DNA of 64,000 nt from Maratus speciosus (GCA_963932465.1 OZ010799.1:161134761-161198760), one strand, 5' to 3'; counted from the stretch's first letter, positions 11,171 to 22,015 are shown. Translations and numbers: made by a program. The notes: generated by a model not told the origin, from the letters alone.

Positions 11171-12495
11171 TCCTTTCCGACACAGGAGTAATTCTATTTA
11201 TAAACTTATGAAATAATGAACTGACACGAGAATTTATAAACGAATTTATTAGAAAATGCGAACTTGTTTATTTTCACGTACATGATAAAAGGAAAATTTT
11301 AATTAAATATTCTTGGGGCCGTTTGTCTGTTTTGGAATTAAAATTAGGTGTCCGTTTTTTAAGGGCATCGTCCTCGAAAGATTTAATTAGAATGGATCGC
11401 ATAAATACTGTGGGATTCGCGATAGTTTGCAATGATTGTATCTCTCAATACGCCTCGAGTGACTTTAAAAGTTAATTAAGCACCTATGTGGAAAAACGCG
11501 GCACTGACTAAGGCGGCTTTGCAAATTTGAGACCTCAATTCGAAGCACGCTTAGCACAATGCCAAATTTAAACTTTGAACAAAGGTTTTGTTTTAGCTAC
11601 GCTGTAGAAATAAAGGTTATTACTAAGCTGAATTTAGTTTCATGAAATGCCAAATGAAGTTTAACTATGCACTGCTTTTATTGTCAGTACCGAATTAAGT
11701 TCATCATAAACAGATTAGAATAATATTAAAAGAAGAGTTATACGAATAGCTAAATTTGATATTATTTAGGTTCCATATCTCTTTGAACTTTCATGGTATA
11801 CCCATTTACACTTTTCTAATACATACAGTTATACCCAACCCTACGCTGTATAGTTTTTTACAAAGTCTTAGTATTCTTTTAGCAACGTTAGTTATTCTTT
11901 TTTTTTCTTTTTTTTAATAATACAATTACAAATTCATATATATATTCTACGGCACTGCTCGCACTTGACCGTTTATTTTATTATAAGGGTAATGGGAAAA
12001 ATAAAAACGCATAATTTAAATTTATGTACCGTAGAAAAACAGAAATTCATTTGTGTTAAAAATTGTAAATAAAAAGAAACTGTTGTATAGACTGAACAAA
12101 TACAATTTTCGGTTTTAAAATATTCTTTTTTCCGTCTTATGTAAAAATTGGCTTTCGGCGGACCAAAAACCTTTCCGTTTCCGCGTTAGGCAGATACCGG
12201 GTTAAGGAGCACGTATTAATGTTATTTTCAATGGATTCGCCGGGACTTGAAAGTCTTTCTGCGGTAGGCAGATTTCCGGCTTACAGTAGTCCGCCTTAGA
12301 CAGATCTTACAACATTTTTATTGTTTGAAAAATTGCCACGAAATAGTGATACGTGAAACTCTTAAAGAAAAAAAAATCAAAATAAACAAATGCATTCTTA
12401 TAGCAACATAAAATCAAATTTACTTTATTAACTGACTTAAAAAGGATAAAAAAATAAATAAAAAAAATGCTTAGTGCTTCAAAGAGGACAGACCT
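11171..12495. other. Low-repeat stretch, no gene recognised
   Basis: No match to other repeats in the window was noticed. Parts are a little GC-richer (11,330-11,560 and 12,140-12,300). At 12,175-12,300 the phrase GCG-TAGGCAGAT is repeated loosely three times. No frame carries a recognisable motif. Confidence 0.4.
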
Positions 12496-12560
12496 CACAA
12501 CGTATGTATTGCAAGACCAGCGCTTAACAGACTGAGCTACAGAAGGTACGGAAACACTTC
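12496..12560 (-). repeat. tRNA-like fragment (SINE head or tRNA pseudogene)
   Basis: Read on the minus strand, CTGTAGCTCAGTCTGTTAAG matches the A-box/D-arm of a tRNA and is followed by an anticodon-arm-like GCGCTGGTCTTGCAATACA. No convincing T-arm or acceptor pairing follows, so this is not a functional tRNA. A tRNA-derived SINE head is the likeliest explanation. Confidence 0.4.
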
Positions 12561-13179
12561 CATAAAAGTTGAACAGAAGAAATTATGCGCACGAATACAG
12601 AGGCGCAATTTCATTGAAATTCCCATAAATGGCGAAAAAGTATAGTCCGATTTTTCATGCTTATTATATAACGAATAAGAGTCTTCCAGGAAACAAACAT
12701 GGTCTTATTCGGTTCATCTAGAATAGATTCATATTATATATTATTTTAATAAGATCGCCCATGTCATTTTCGGAGGGAAAAAAATGTGAAATAAAAAGAA
12801 AATTAGAGTTTTTCCGGAAACAGCTGTTATCTCATTCCCTTCACATAAAACATATTCATATCATATATCAATTTAAAGAAAATCGCCCGAGCCGTTTTCC
12901 AGATTTTGACATTAAGAATATCTTCCATCGCGTTTCATCGCTTTCGCTTTAAAAATGGCTATTTAGATCTCAAAATATACTGCACGTAGAAATGTAAAAA
13001 TTTCAGAATAGAATTAGACTTCAGATATAAGACTGTTCTAAAACAATCAGAATAATAAAAGCTATATTTGCTCAGTTATTGTAAGACGGCTTTTCGGGTT
13101 TTCTTTGAAGTCGAGTTAGTTGTATATATGAGTTCCGCCATCTACGAATTCTACGATACGATACGATACGATTTTAGGC
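12561..13179. other. Unassigned stretch with a short (ACGAT)n run
   Basis: Nothing is recognised apart from four units of ACGAT at about 13,152-13,171. A 63-codon frame at 12,761-12,952 has no motif. Confidence 0.4.
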
Positions 13180-14162
13180 TTAAGGCTTCGTTACAGGAAT
13201 ACTATCGTCTTCCATGATTATGTAAATAATATTAATTATAAAAATTGATAATGGTAATAATTGCGGAAATCATCTATAAATAATAATAAAAAACAACCTT
13301 TGTATATTCATAACAAGGGGTTCTTTTGTTTATAAATATTCTTTTGGCATCAATTTTTTTTACCATCCTATAAAACAATGCAATAAACTTTTATACTTTA
13401 TAAATCTTCAGGCAACTGACATTTGTTTACTATTATTATTAGATTTATTTATGACGGACGAAAGCTTTTAAATTAAATTTCTATACTACATATGAAGTAT
13501 TTTTATATTAGATAAAAATATGTATTTGTAAAACATATTATGTAAATGATATTTATTGTAAAAACTGATATTTATAATAATTGCGAAAATCATCTATAAA
13601 TAATAAGAATAATAAAAACTTTGTATATTCACAATCAAGAGGTTTCTTTGTCTACAAATAATTGTCATTTTTATTTGGCGTCAATGTTATTTAACTTCCT
13701 AGAAAACACGGGAATAAATTTTTATACTTTATAAATAGTAGCGTTTTTTTTTTAAAAACTATTATCACTATTATTATTATTAAGTTTATTTAAGAGTGGC
13801 GAAAACTTTTTTTAAAATGAAATTTCTGTACTATATAAGAATTATTTTATATTAGAAAAATAACATATTTTTGTAAAATATATTATGTAAATAATGTGAT
13901 TTGTAAAAATTTATATATTAATAATATTTGCGAAAATCACCTTATAAATAATAATTAAAAAACGCTTTGTATGTTCACAACAAGGGATTCCTTGGTTTAT
14001 AAATAATGGTAATTTTTATTTTCCATCAATTTTATTAATAATATTATAATTATTTTATAATTATGTTTTATAATTATGCTATAAAACACTGGAATAACTG
14101 ATTATATTTTATAAAACTTCGCGTAAATGATATTAGTTTACTATTATTATTATTAAGTTTAT
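13180..14162 (+). repeat. Tandem block C of the complex repeat, about 320-345-bp units
   Basis: Three units share AATTGCGAAAATCATCTATAAA (with variants), TTTGTATATTCA-AACA, GTTTATAAATA-T, ACTATTATTATTA, TTATTTA and TATTATGTAAATAATGT. The landmark TTGCG(A/G)AAATCA occurs at 13,264, 13,582 and 13,928. The same unit is found singly in copies I, III and IV of the complex repeat. The next unit is split by a TTAA element and resumes at 15,392. Confidence 0.8.
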
Positions 14163-15391
14163 TTAAGGGGAGAAGTCCCTTTAGCAATTTCAATAAATCG
14201 AATTTCTTTTCTTTTCATATTTCGAAAATATAATATCTCGAGAATGTTTTCGCAAGAGGAAAAATCAAAATATTCAATATTAACAGAGTTATCCCACTTT
14301 TAATCGAACGCGCCATAGCCCGCATGTTGTGCTAGCGAAGATTAAACAAAAATCTTCCTCCCTTACATCCTCAAGAACTTCAAGAGCATCTCCTACCAAT
14401 CTGCCAAGATCTATCTAGAGATGACTTAATCCAAAGATGCTTGGGTGGCCATACCCAGAACGCTAACGAAGTTTTAATGCAACAGATTGGAAGTTATCTC
14501 CAAAAACACCTGCATTCTGGACTACAAATTGTTGAAATTTCATCATACATCGCTGCTGGGATATTTAATGAAGGCTACATTTTCGTTCTTAGAGTTATGA
14601 ATAATTTAAATATTATTCTTGGCATCTATGCCAAAGTTTTTGCCGAAAAGGCCAATGAGGTGAGAGTAACGACACAGAACCAAAGGAGTATTTTTATGTC
14701 AAAAGCAACTCGTACAGCCTGAAAACAGCAGAAACTGGAAGAAAACCAGCTTTTCAAGAAATCCGAATGTCTATTATATGCACCTGGGATCGCTGATTGA
14801 GCGGTAAGTCAATAAAACCAGTAATTTTATCTTACTGAAACTTTAAGCGATTATCTCGAAACTATATTTTCAAAAACTGTTCGTGGTGTAACTCAAAAAG
14901 TTATCAGTCGATTTCGCTGATTTTTTGGAAACGCTTTTCTTTATACCTTTACCGGAAGGATTTACCTAAAAGATTTTGAGTAAATAAACAATTTTTTAGG
15001 GACGAAAAATGTCGAAAAAATAGTAACAAATCCGAACATTTTATTAAAAGCCATATTTCATATTTCATATTTCATTTTTTACTTTATACTTTTTTATAGT
15101 TTTATAGTTTTATCCTTCCCATGCATATGTTAGAAAAACAAAATAATTATTTTTTTTTCAGATCAATAGAAAAAGAGGGACGAGTGGAGCACTTTTGGGC
15201 CTTGCATCTGGGACGCCCGAAAAAAAAATTGCTAAGACGCCATTTTTTTTTTAAGGGAAAAAAATTGTACTCTACAAAGATGTAATAAAGTTACGTTACA
15301 GTTTCAAAATGACCCGATTATTTTTTCACCTTTTAAAAAATTAATGAAAACTGACCGATTTTGAGGCGTCTAAAGGGATTTCTCCCCTTAA
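14163..15391 (+). mobile_element. TTAA-flanked DNA transposon remnant (Kolobok/piggyBac type)
   Basis: Flanked by TTAA on both sides, its ends are GGGGAGAAGTCCCTTTAG and CTAAAGGGATTTCTCCCC, a good inverted repeat of about 18 bp. Removing it and one TTAA restores the satellite phrase TTATTTAA-GACGGCGAAAA, matching TTATTTAAGAGTGGCGAAAA in the unit before. The 1.2-kb body carries the remnant of a transposase C-terminal part. The terminal GGGG next to TTAA resembles the separate TTAA family at 10,273, 30,367 and 36,062. Confidence 0.85.
14408..14794 (+). pseudogene. Transposase C-terminal remnant (Mutator/Kolobok-like, GGxTQNxNE motif)
   Basis: In the frame of the 93-codon ORF at 14,441-14,722 the upstream codons read DDLIQRCLGGHTQNANE. 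This matches, from memory, the conserved RCLGG-TQN-NE region of arthropod Mutator/Kolobok-like transposases. It is followed by PK-like, HSGLQIVEISSYIAAGIFNE and, after a stop at 14,722, codons resembling the family's closing LYAPGIAD. The tryptophan normally expected after the NE motif is not kept and there is at least one stop, so it is dead. Nothing of the N-terminal catalytic part was found. It lies inside the TTAA-bounded element, which supports the link between ends and coding region. The family assignment is from motif memory only. Confidence 0.6.
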
Positions 15392-16566
15392 GACGGCGAA
15401 AATGTTTTTTTCAAAGGGAATTTCCATACTACATATAAAATATTTTGTATTAGAAAAATAACGTATTTTTGAAATTTATACTATGTAAATAATGTTTATT
15501 GTGAAAATTGATATTAATAATAATTGCGAAAATCATCTATACTAAATAATACTAATAATAATAAACACCTTTGTATATTCATAACATCATTGCAATAATT
15601 GCATGTTATTTGCAACGAAGGTAAAGATTTAGATAATTTCTCAATAAACACACAAACATCTTACAATTTAGAAAATAAATCAGTCTGAAAGTTTTGAAAT
15701 CTTTTTTTGCAATTTTCTGCAATTTCAGTATTTAACCGAAAACCTTTTGAAGATTTCTAAGCAAAAATAATCTAGGTGTGTAGAAATATTTTCATTCCAT
15801 AAATCTCATCTTTCACGCAGTGAAAAAAGAATTATTCTTCATCTTTTTCCCTACAAAATCGCCGGTGGAAGGATTTAGGTAGTACAGTTATTCGTAACTG
15901 GATTATTGAGTCACAGTTTGCGAATGCAAGATTCATAGCGCGTATAAGCAGATAATGTCTGAGATGGCAACGGATTAGATTTTTAGAATTCAAGTTAGTG
16001 TGGTCTGTAACCGAAATCGAGGTAATACTATATGTTGAAGAAAATTCCTTAAATGATGAAATTTTTTGCGAAAATAAATCATAAATTGAATTTATCTTAC
16101 ATGAGGCGCTATTCCTCTGAAAAAATATATCGCGTGATATAAAACTTGTCATTTGAAAATAAATTTTGAGAGTATATAAATTTGTTGTATCCGTATACGA
16201 AATTGTGGAGTTATGTACATTTATTACGCGGAGTATTAGCGTTAATTTTTACATTTAAAAGCACGTATTGTGTTACATATACATATTTCTTTTTCTGTAA
16301 TTTTAAAATGCTTAAATAATTAAAGAGAGAAATTGTGTAGTTAAAATATTAATACCTATTAATACCAAAGTTTTAAAAATATATATATTTAACTGTTAAC
16401 TCTACCTTTAGGTTGAATTAAATTTTACATTATTTTAGATAAGGGGATTGTTAAAACTGTAAGGCTTATGTGGCTGAATGTGATGACGCATAGTTCCAAC
16501 AAAGATTTTGTGCAAAAAAGTCATTGCGAAAAATCCTTTATTCCTTTCGAGTAGTTTTTATCCGAC
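15392..16566 (+). repeat. Complex repeat, copy II (blocks C to F)
   Basis: The text runs in the same order as copies III and IV: the end of block C, TTGCATGTTATTTGCAA, AAAGATTTAGATAATTTCT, TAAGCAAAAATA-TCTAGGT, TCATCTTTCACGCAG, the block with the 106-codon minus-strand frame, TTAACTCTACCTTTAGGTTG, GTGATGACGCATAGTTCCAA and GTCATTGCGAAAAATCCTTT. It is broken at 16,566 by an insertion of about 870 bp. Confidence 0.8.
15832..16152 (-). CDS. Hypothetical 106-codon frame in complex-repeat block E, similar to 18,368-18,766
   Basis: This minus-strand frame and the one at 18,368-18,766 stay open over the same repeat block and are similar along their length. Shared segments include SFIS-DIF, SSTYSITS-SVTD-TNL, SKNLIR, LRHYLLI, QLRITVL and FCREKD-E. 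No known domain, signal peptide or membrane segment is apparent. The frame lies in satellite-like DNA, and the copy-IV equivalent (near 21,530) is deleted. It may be a chance frame preserved only because the repeats are recent. A real coding role is possible but unproven. Confidence 0.2.
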   Translation of the reverse strand: MTSFISRDIFFQRNSASCKINSIYDLFSQKISSFKEFSSTYSITSISVTDHTNLNSKNLIRCHLRHYLLIRAMNLAFANCDSIIQLRITVLPKSFHRRFCREKDEE

Positions 16567-16599
16567 TGCCAAGAAGGGTTATGTGTTTCCCGCGTACAC

Positions 16600-16661
<62 letters not shown>

Positions 16662-17440
16662 GACCAGTTTTCCCGTAGGAATCAGAAAAATAGTTGCCCT
16701 TATCGTACCGGATAATTTTCCGACCCAGCTTGGAATAAAATCCGTAAAAGACAGGAAATAGTCAATAAAACGGTATTTTACGGATTTTATTCCGATTTTA
16801 CGGATTTTATTCCGAGCTGGGTTGGAAATTTTTCCGGTACGATAAGGGAAACTATTTTTCCGATTCCTATAGGAAAACTGGTCGTACTTTTTTACAGTGT
16901 ATCTGGGTATGTGAATTTCTTTATACCCTCAAAACCTCCCAACGGCTGGATGGATTTGAATGAATGTGGTCTTTATCGATTCGTCTTAACCGTCCGATGG
17001 TTGTAGGCTAGGTTTTGTTTTTATAAATTCAATATGGCGGCCGTAAAATACAAAACGGTGGTAGAGACGAAAAAATAATTTTACGCACCCTATTGAGTGG
17101 CATATCATTGGATAGGTCTTTAAATAAAGACGATGTTTCATTGACTATTTTACAATCAGAAGCTCCGTTTAAATATTACACAAACAGGACGTTGTGTAGG
17201 TAGGATCTCTAGCTCTACTGCAACTCTAAGCATCATAGAAATCTACAGGCCTCATCAAAACAGTGTTTATAGATAGGAACTAACATTTAAACACAATTTA
17301 AAAGTCGTCAATACAAGTTAAAAAAAATAGGTAAGTAATATAAAAAATAGTTTCACATTGATGTGAAATACTTAATTAGCTCGCTTGTTACGCAGTCGAG
17401 TTTTTGATTTTTTAAATTTAATTTTTACTGTTATTAAATT
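16567..17440. repeat. Insertion in the complex repeat: dispersed repeat carrying a MITE
   Basis: Foreign text begins at CTGCCAAGAAGGGTTATGTG and resumes after the MITE with TCTGGGTATGTGAATTTCTT, CCCAACGGCTGGATGG, a GC-richer segment with AATATGGCGGCCGTAAAATA, and ends near 17,440 where copy III of the complex repeat starts. Its style (AACGGCTGGATGGATTTGAATG) resembles widespread arthropod interspersed repeats. No frame of note is present. Confidence 0.55.
16597..16899. mobile_element. TA-flanked MITE with CACTGTAAAAA ends and an expanded poly(A)
   Basis: The left end is TA-CACTGTAAAAA and the right end TTTTTTACAGTG-TA. Inside, CCAGTTTTCCCGTAGGAATC is mirrored by GATTCCTATAGGAAAACTGG, and the middle has direct copies of TTTTACGGATTTTATTCCGA. 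The A-tract within the left terminus is 56 bp (16,603-16,658) against about 7 T on the right, a slippage expansion of the terminus. The TA target duplication suggests the Tc1/mariner group. Confidence 0.88.
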
Positions 17441-18761
17441 TTTCTACTTAAACGAAAACTTTCAAAGGATTTCAAAAAAGGCAATAACCATTTTCGGCGG
17501 AAATATTATTTCTCTATAATATATTTTTGCGAGCAGTGAAACCAGATTTACACATAATCCTTTTCTCTTCGAAATACCTAACAAAAGGAATTAAGCATCA
17601 CATTTATTCTAGATTAGTTAACTGAATTCTAGTTTGAATGAAAGATTCGGATCAGTTGATAGGAAGATAACGTCTGAGACGACAACAGATTAAGTTTTCG
17701 ATCGGAAGTTAGTGAGTTAAGTAACCGGAAACGAGATAACACTATAATTGGAAGCAATTTTCCCTGATTGATATTATCTTATGCCAAAAAGAGTAAATTG
17801 GATTTACTTGACTTGAACTTCTGTTCCTTCGTTTATAAATAATTATCATTATTCTTATTTAGCATCATATAAGACTTTGGTATAAAATTTTTATATTTTA
17901 CAAATCTTGTAAATGAATTTTTTTTTAGATTTTTTTTATTATTAAATTTATTCAAAGCTGTCGAAAACTCTTTTAATCAAATTTATGTTATACATATGAA
18001 ATAATTTTATAGTAAAATAATGACATATTTCTTTGAAACAAATTATGAAAATAATGAAAACTGATATTAATAATAATTGTGAAAATCATCTATACTTAAT
18101 TAAAAAATATACCCTTTGTATATTCATAACATCATTCCAATAATTGCATGTTATTTGCAATGAAGGTAAAGATTTAGATAATTTCTTAATAAACACATGA
18201 ATCTCTTACAATTTAGAAAAAAAAAATCAGTTTGGAAATTTTGAAATCTTGTTCTGCAGATTTCTCTAATTTCAGTTTTGAACCGAATACTTTGAAAAAA
18301 TTTCTAAGCAAAAATATCTAGGTATGTTGAAATATTTCCACCCCATAATCTCATCTTTCACGCAGCTTCATTCTTTATCTTTTTCCCTACAAAATTGCCC
18401 ATAACAGGATTTATGTAGTACAGTTATTCTTAACTGGATTACTGAATTCCAGTTTACGAATGCAAGATTCAGATCGCTTATAAGAAGATAATGTCTGAGA
18501 TAGTAACGGATTAGATTTTTAGAACTCAAGTTAGTGTAGTCTGTAACCGAAAGCGAGGTAATACTATATGTTGAAGAAAGTTCCTTAAATAATGAATGTT
18601 TTTGCGGAAATGAATCGTAAATTGAATTTACCTTACATGAGGGGCTATTCCTGTGTAAAAATATATCGTATGATATAAAACTTGCCATTTGAAAATAAAT
18701 TTTAATAGTATATAAATTTGTTGTATTCGTATATGAAATTGTACTGTTATGTACATATTGT
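17441..18761 (+). repeat. Complex repeat, copy III (first part)
   Basis: It contains CGAGCAGTGAAACCAGATTT, block A' with GAAAGATTCGGATCAGTTGA, AACACTATAATTGGAAGC, ATGCCAAAAAGAGTAAATTGG, the 330-bp unit with CAAAGCTGTCGAAAACTC, TTGCATGTTATTTGCAA and block E. The order and spacing match copies II and IV. It is interrupted by a MITE at 18,762 and then by a mariner at 19,145. Confidence 0.82.
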
Positions 18762-18766
18762 CGCAT
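18368..18766 (-). CDS. Hypothetical 132-codon frame in complex-repeat block E, similar to 15,832-16,152
   Basis: This is the longer of two similar minus-strand frames in tandem complex-repeat copies. The C-terminal 106 residues align with the copy-II frame. The extra N-terminal part reads into sequence that in copy II is out of frame. No recognised domain. Two copies with open frames could simply reflect a low mutation count since duplication. Only a comparison of synonymous and non-synonymous changes across many copies could decide. Confidence 0.2.
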   Translation of the reverse strand: MRQYVHNSTISYTNTTNLYTIKIYFQMASFISYDIFLHRNSPSCKVNSIYDSFPQKHSLFKELSSTYSITSLSVTDYTNLSSKNLIRYYLRHYLLISDLNLAFVNWNSVIQLRITVLHKSCYGQFCREKDKE

Positions 18767-19012
18767 GAGAGCAACATTATGACATCTAGTAATAATCGAA
18801 AATGAGATGTATTACTTACTGCTATGAAAAAATGTGCCTGAATCTAGTGGAACTGTAGGGAATTTTTATAAGACACATGTGATAGTATTAAACATAACTT
18901 TGTGTTTCAGAAGTTGTTCCACTAGATACGAACACATTTTCTCATAGTAGTAAGTCATACATCTCATTTTTTAAATTATTAATAGATGTCTTACTGTTGC
19001 TCTCATGTGACG
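18762..19012. mobile_element. MITE of about 250 bp with long inverted arms
   Basis: The left end CGCATGAGAGCAAC is mirrored at the right by GTTGCTCTCATGTGACG. The arms continue through TGACATCT, AAATGAGATGTATTACTTAC and CTAGTGGAAC. It splits block E of copy III: the flanks ATGTACATATT and TATATTATG correspond to the continuous ATGTACATTTATTACG region of copy II. The target duplication is unclear. Confidence 0.8.
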
Positions 19013-19144
19013 CTATATTATGTGGTGTATTAGTATTAATTTTTACATTTAAAAACACGCATTGTATTACATATACACTATTTTTTATTTCTAAGATTTT
19101 AAAATGCTTAAATAATTAAAGAGTAAAATTGCGTAGTTAAATTA

Positions 19145-20415
19145 TTGTGTGAGTGCAAAAGTTCTACCAATTTTTTAGCGAAAACAGAAAGGCGAAGAAC
19201 ACAAAAAGTTAAGCACCTATGAATTCACGCACGCATCATAATTATGTATGACCTCTTGCCATCTGTCTGGCAGTAAGTTAATCCCACGCCGATAAAACGC
19301 CTCTGTTTTACAGGCAAAATAATGTAGTAACGCCGTTTTTACAGTCTCCACATCATTGAAGGTTCGCTGAGCAAAGGCGTTTTGTAATGATCAATAAAGA
19401 TGATAAATCGAAGGTGCAATGTCGGGCTATACGCCACCTGCGGTAAAAGTTCCCAACTAAGGCCTAGTAATTTTTGCCGAGTCCTTAAATCAACATGAGG
19501 GCTGGCTTTATCGTGTTGAAAGAGAACCCTTCTGCGATTTATGAATCCTGATCGCTCAGACGTGAATTTTGCTTTCAGTTGGTCCAACTGTTGGCAGTAG
19601 AGCTCTTCCTTGATCGTTTGGTTTGGTGCGAGGACCTCCTAGTTGGTTATTCCCCTAGCATAAATCCATACACTGAGCAAAACATTTTTGGAATGGAGTC
19701 CTCCTGTTAGGTCGATAGCGTACCCTCTGCAACATTGGCACATGATCCTTCGACGCTTCACCTTACGGTACGGTACCCACTTCTCATCATCCGTTACCAT
19801 TCGGTTCAAAAATGGTTCTCTGCTGTTACAGGAAAGCAAAGAAACACATTTGCTGATCCTCTCTTTTCGTTACCTTACTGTAAGCTGGTGTGGTACCCAC
19901 TGATCGAATTTGGTGATGAATCCAATCGCATGCATCTGTCTTTTGACTGTTGTTCTGTGTACCGAGCACGTTTCCGTTAATTCTCCGACTGTTGGGTGTG
20001 GGGGATTTGCTATGGATGTGTCCATATCCTCGTAAGAAACCACTGATGGGCGTCCAAAACGATCATGATCTTTACAGCTCCTGTCTCCCTTCGGGAATTT
20101 CCTAAACATACGGCAGCAAGTGCTATCGTCCATGGCATCGTCCCCATACACATGACAAATGCTGCGGCAAGCTCCGACTACTGTAATGGCTTTATCATAC
20201 TCGTACCGCAAACAATGTCTAATGTGGTCTTGCTTGCTTGCTATGTTGTTTCCCGTTCCGCATGAGTTTTTCTGGCAAACGTTGTGCCCATACATACTCT
20301 ACTGCTCCACGCGTTAGTATTCACTTTCCTGTCCTCGGAACGTCAGCTGTAATGATTGTATTCCACTTGACATTTACATATGTTGAAAACGGGTAGAACT
20401 TTTGCCCTCACCCAA
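19145..20415 (-). mobile_element. mariner transposon, 1,271 bp, inactive
   Basis: The ends read TTGTGTGAGTGCAAAAGTTC and, inverted, TTGGGTGAGGGCAAAAGTTC, bounded by the TA dinucleotide (19,143-19,144 and 20,416-20,417). The neighbouring text joins into TTAAAT-TA-TTAATACC, matching copy II, which serves as the empty site. The length is typical for mariner. The transposase gene runs on the minus strand and is broken. Confidence 0.95.
19217..20295 (-). pseudogene. mariner transposase, frameshifted
   Basis: Reading from 20,295 down, the first 141 codons give the N-terminal helix-turn-helix region: CLRYEYDKA, RSICHVYGDD, MFRKFPKGDRS, GRPSVV, then WVPHQLT, as in mariner transposases. A shifted frame (19,839-19,639) carries the first catalytic motif as TDDEKWV and a third (19,587-19,339) carries the second as QHDKASPH. 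The third aspartate, expected in YSPD, is lost: the frame reads YSPT. The C-terminal FYRRGINLLPDRWQEVI region follows and stops at 19,217. At least two frameshifts and a missing catalytic residue make it inactive. In a functional element the enzyme would cut at the terminal repeats and insert at TA. Confidence 0.93.
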
Positions 20416-20417
20416 TA

Positions 20418-21700
20418 TTAATACCTATTAATACCCAAGTTTTAAAAAACTATATATTTAATTGTTAACTCTACCTTTAGGTTGAATTAAATTTTACATT
20501 ATTTTACACAAGGGGAATTTTTAAAACTGTAAGGTGGGTGTGCCTGAATGTGATGACGCATAGTTCCAACAATGTTTTTGTGCAAAAAAAGTCATTGCGA
20601 AAAATCCTTTATTTTTTTCGAGTGGTTTTTATTTAATTTAACTATTCAAACAAAAACTTTCGAAAGATTTCTAAAAAGACAATAATCTTTTTTGGCGGAA
20701 ATATTTTTCTCTATAATATATTTTTGCGAGCAGTGAAATCAGAATTATACATAATCCTTTTCTTCGAAATACCTAATAAAAGGAGTTAAGCATCACATTT
20801 TTTCTAGATTAGTTAACTCAATTCTAGTTTGAATGAAAGATTCAGATCAGCGTATAAGAAGATAACGTCTGAGATGACAACAGATTAAGTTTTCGATTGG
20901 ACATTTGCGAGTTAAGCAACCGGAAACGAGATAACACTATAATTGGAAGCAATTTTCTCTGACTGATATTATGCCAAAAAGAGTATATTGGATTTATTTG
21001 ACTTGAAATTCTGTTCCTTTTTTTTTTATAAATAATTATCATTCTTATTTAGCATCATATAAAACTTTTGTATAAATTTGTATATTTTAGAAATCTTGGC
21101 ATTAATGATTTTTTTTTGGAGATTTTTATTATTATGAAAATTATTCAAAGCTGTCGAAAACTCTTTTACTCAAATTTATGTTTTACATATGAAATAATTT
21201 TATAGTAAAATAATAATATATTTCATTGAAACAATTTATGAAATTAATGTTAATTGTGAAAATTGATACTAATAATAATTGTGAAAATCATCTATACTTA
21301 ACTTTAAAAAATACCCTCTGTATATTCATAACAACATTGCAATAATTGCATGTTATTTGCAACAAAGGTAAAGATTTAGATAATTTCTCAATAAACATAC
21401 AAATCTGCTACAATTTGAAAAAAATCAGTTTGAAAATTTTGAAATCTTTTCTACAGTTCTCTCCAATTTCAGTTTTTAACCGAAAACTTTTAAAAGATTT
21501 CTAAGCAAAAATTATTTAGGTATGTTGAAATCGTAAATTGAATTTACCTGGCATGAACCGCTATTCCTGTTTAAATATATACCACATGAAATAAAACTTG
21601 TAATTTGAAAATAAATTTTGATAGAATATAAAATTTGTTGTACTCGTATATGAAATTGTTGAATTATGTTTACATATTATCTGAAGTAATAACGTTAACA
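20418..21700 (+). repeat. Complex repeat, end of copy III and start of copy IV
   Basis: TTAACTCTACCTTTAGGTTG and GTGATGACGCATAGTTCCAA (block F of copy III) lead into GTCATTGCGAAAAATCCTTT and then a new round: CGAGCAGTGAAATCAGA, block A', AACACTATAATTGGAAGC, the 330-bp unit and TTGCATGTTATTTGCAA. Part of block E (the segment holding the frames seen in copies II and III) is deleted around 21,530. The 66-codon frame at 20,842-21,042 has no motif. Confidence 0.82.
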
Positions 21701-21731
21701 GTAACAGTAGTAAATTTCTAAGTGTTTTAAA

Positions 21732-21805
21732 AATGTCCGGGTCAGGATTCGAACCAGGGATCTCTTGGCTGAAGCCGCCAATGTTCTGCCGACTGAGCCA
21801 TCATG
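21732..21805 (-). repeat. tRNA-derived segment (SINE head or tRNA pseudogene)
   Basis: On the minus strand GATGGCTCAGTCGGCAGAAC matches the A-box, TTGGC-GGCTTCA-GCCAA forms a perfect five-pair anticodon stem with a seven-base loop, and GGTTCGAATCC is a perfect B-box. However, the loop lacks the invariant U before the anticodon, the T-stem has mismatches and the acceptor strands do not pair. It therefore looks like a decayed tRNA or SINE promoter region rather than a working tRNA gene. Confidence 0.55.
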
Positions 21806-22015
21806 GATAAATCTGGAGGACCGAATTCACGCAGCTAACCTTAACTCTCCGTCGATCGCAATAGGTCTGATAGGCAACGCACAATTACATCCGTTTATAA
21901 CCGCCACTAGAGCGTGCAAGGTTACTTGCTTTCAATGTAATAAAGTAGGTTTTTTTTTTCATTCAAATTTAGAATACTCTATCTTTGTACATCCTAATGA
22001 AGGTCACTGATCACT

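Noticed and set aside
12140..12300. A structured RNA or regulatory array with GCGGTAGGCAGAT-like repeats
   Set aside because: The three copies are too degenerate and unevenly spaced to support a specific call.
9008..13171. CRISPR-like or other regular short repeats
   Set aside because: The only regular short repeats are simple microsatellites (AAAAT, ACGAT). There are no unique spacers, and the window is clearly eukaryotic.
21732..21805. Functional tRNA gene on the minus strand
   Set aside because: A- and B-boxes and an anticodon stem are present, but the invariant U33 is missing, the T-stem has mismatches and the acceptor strands do not pair. Better explained as a tRNA-derived repeat.
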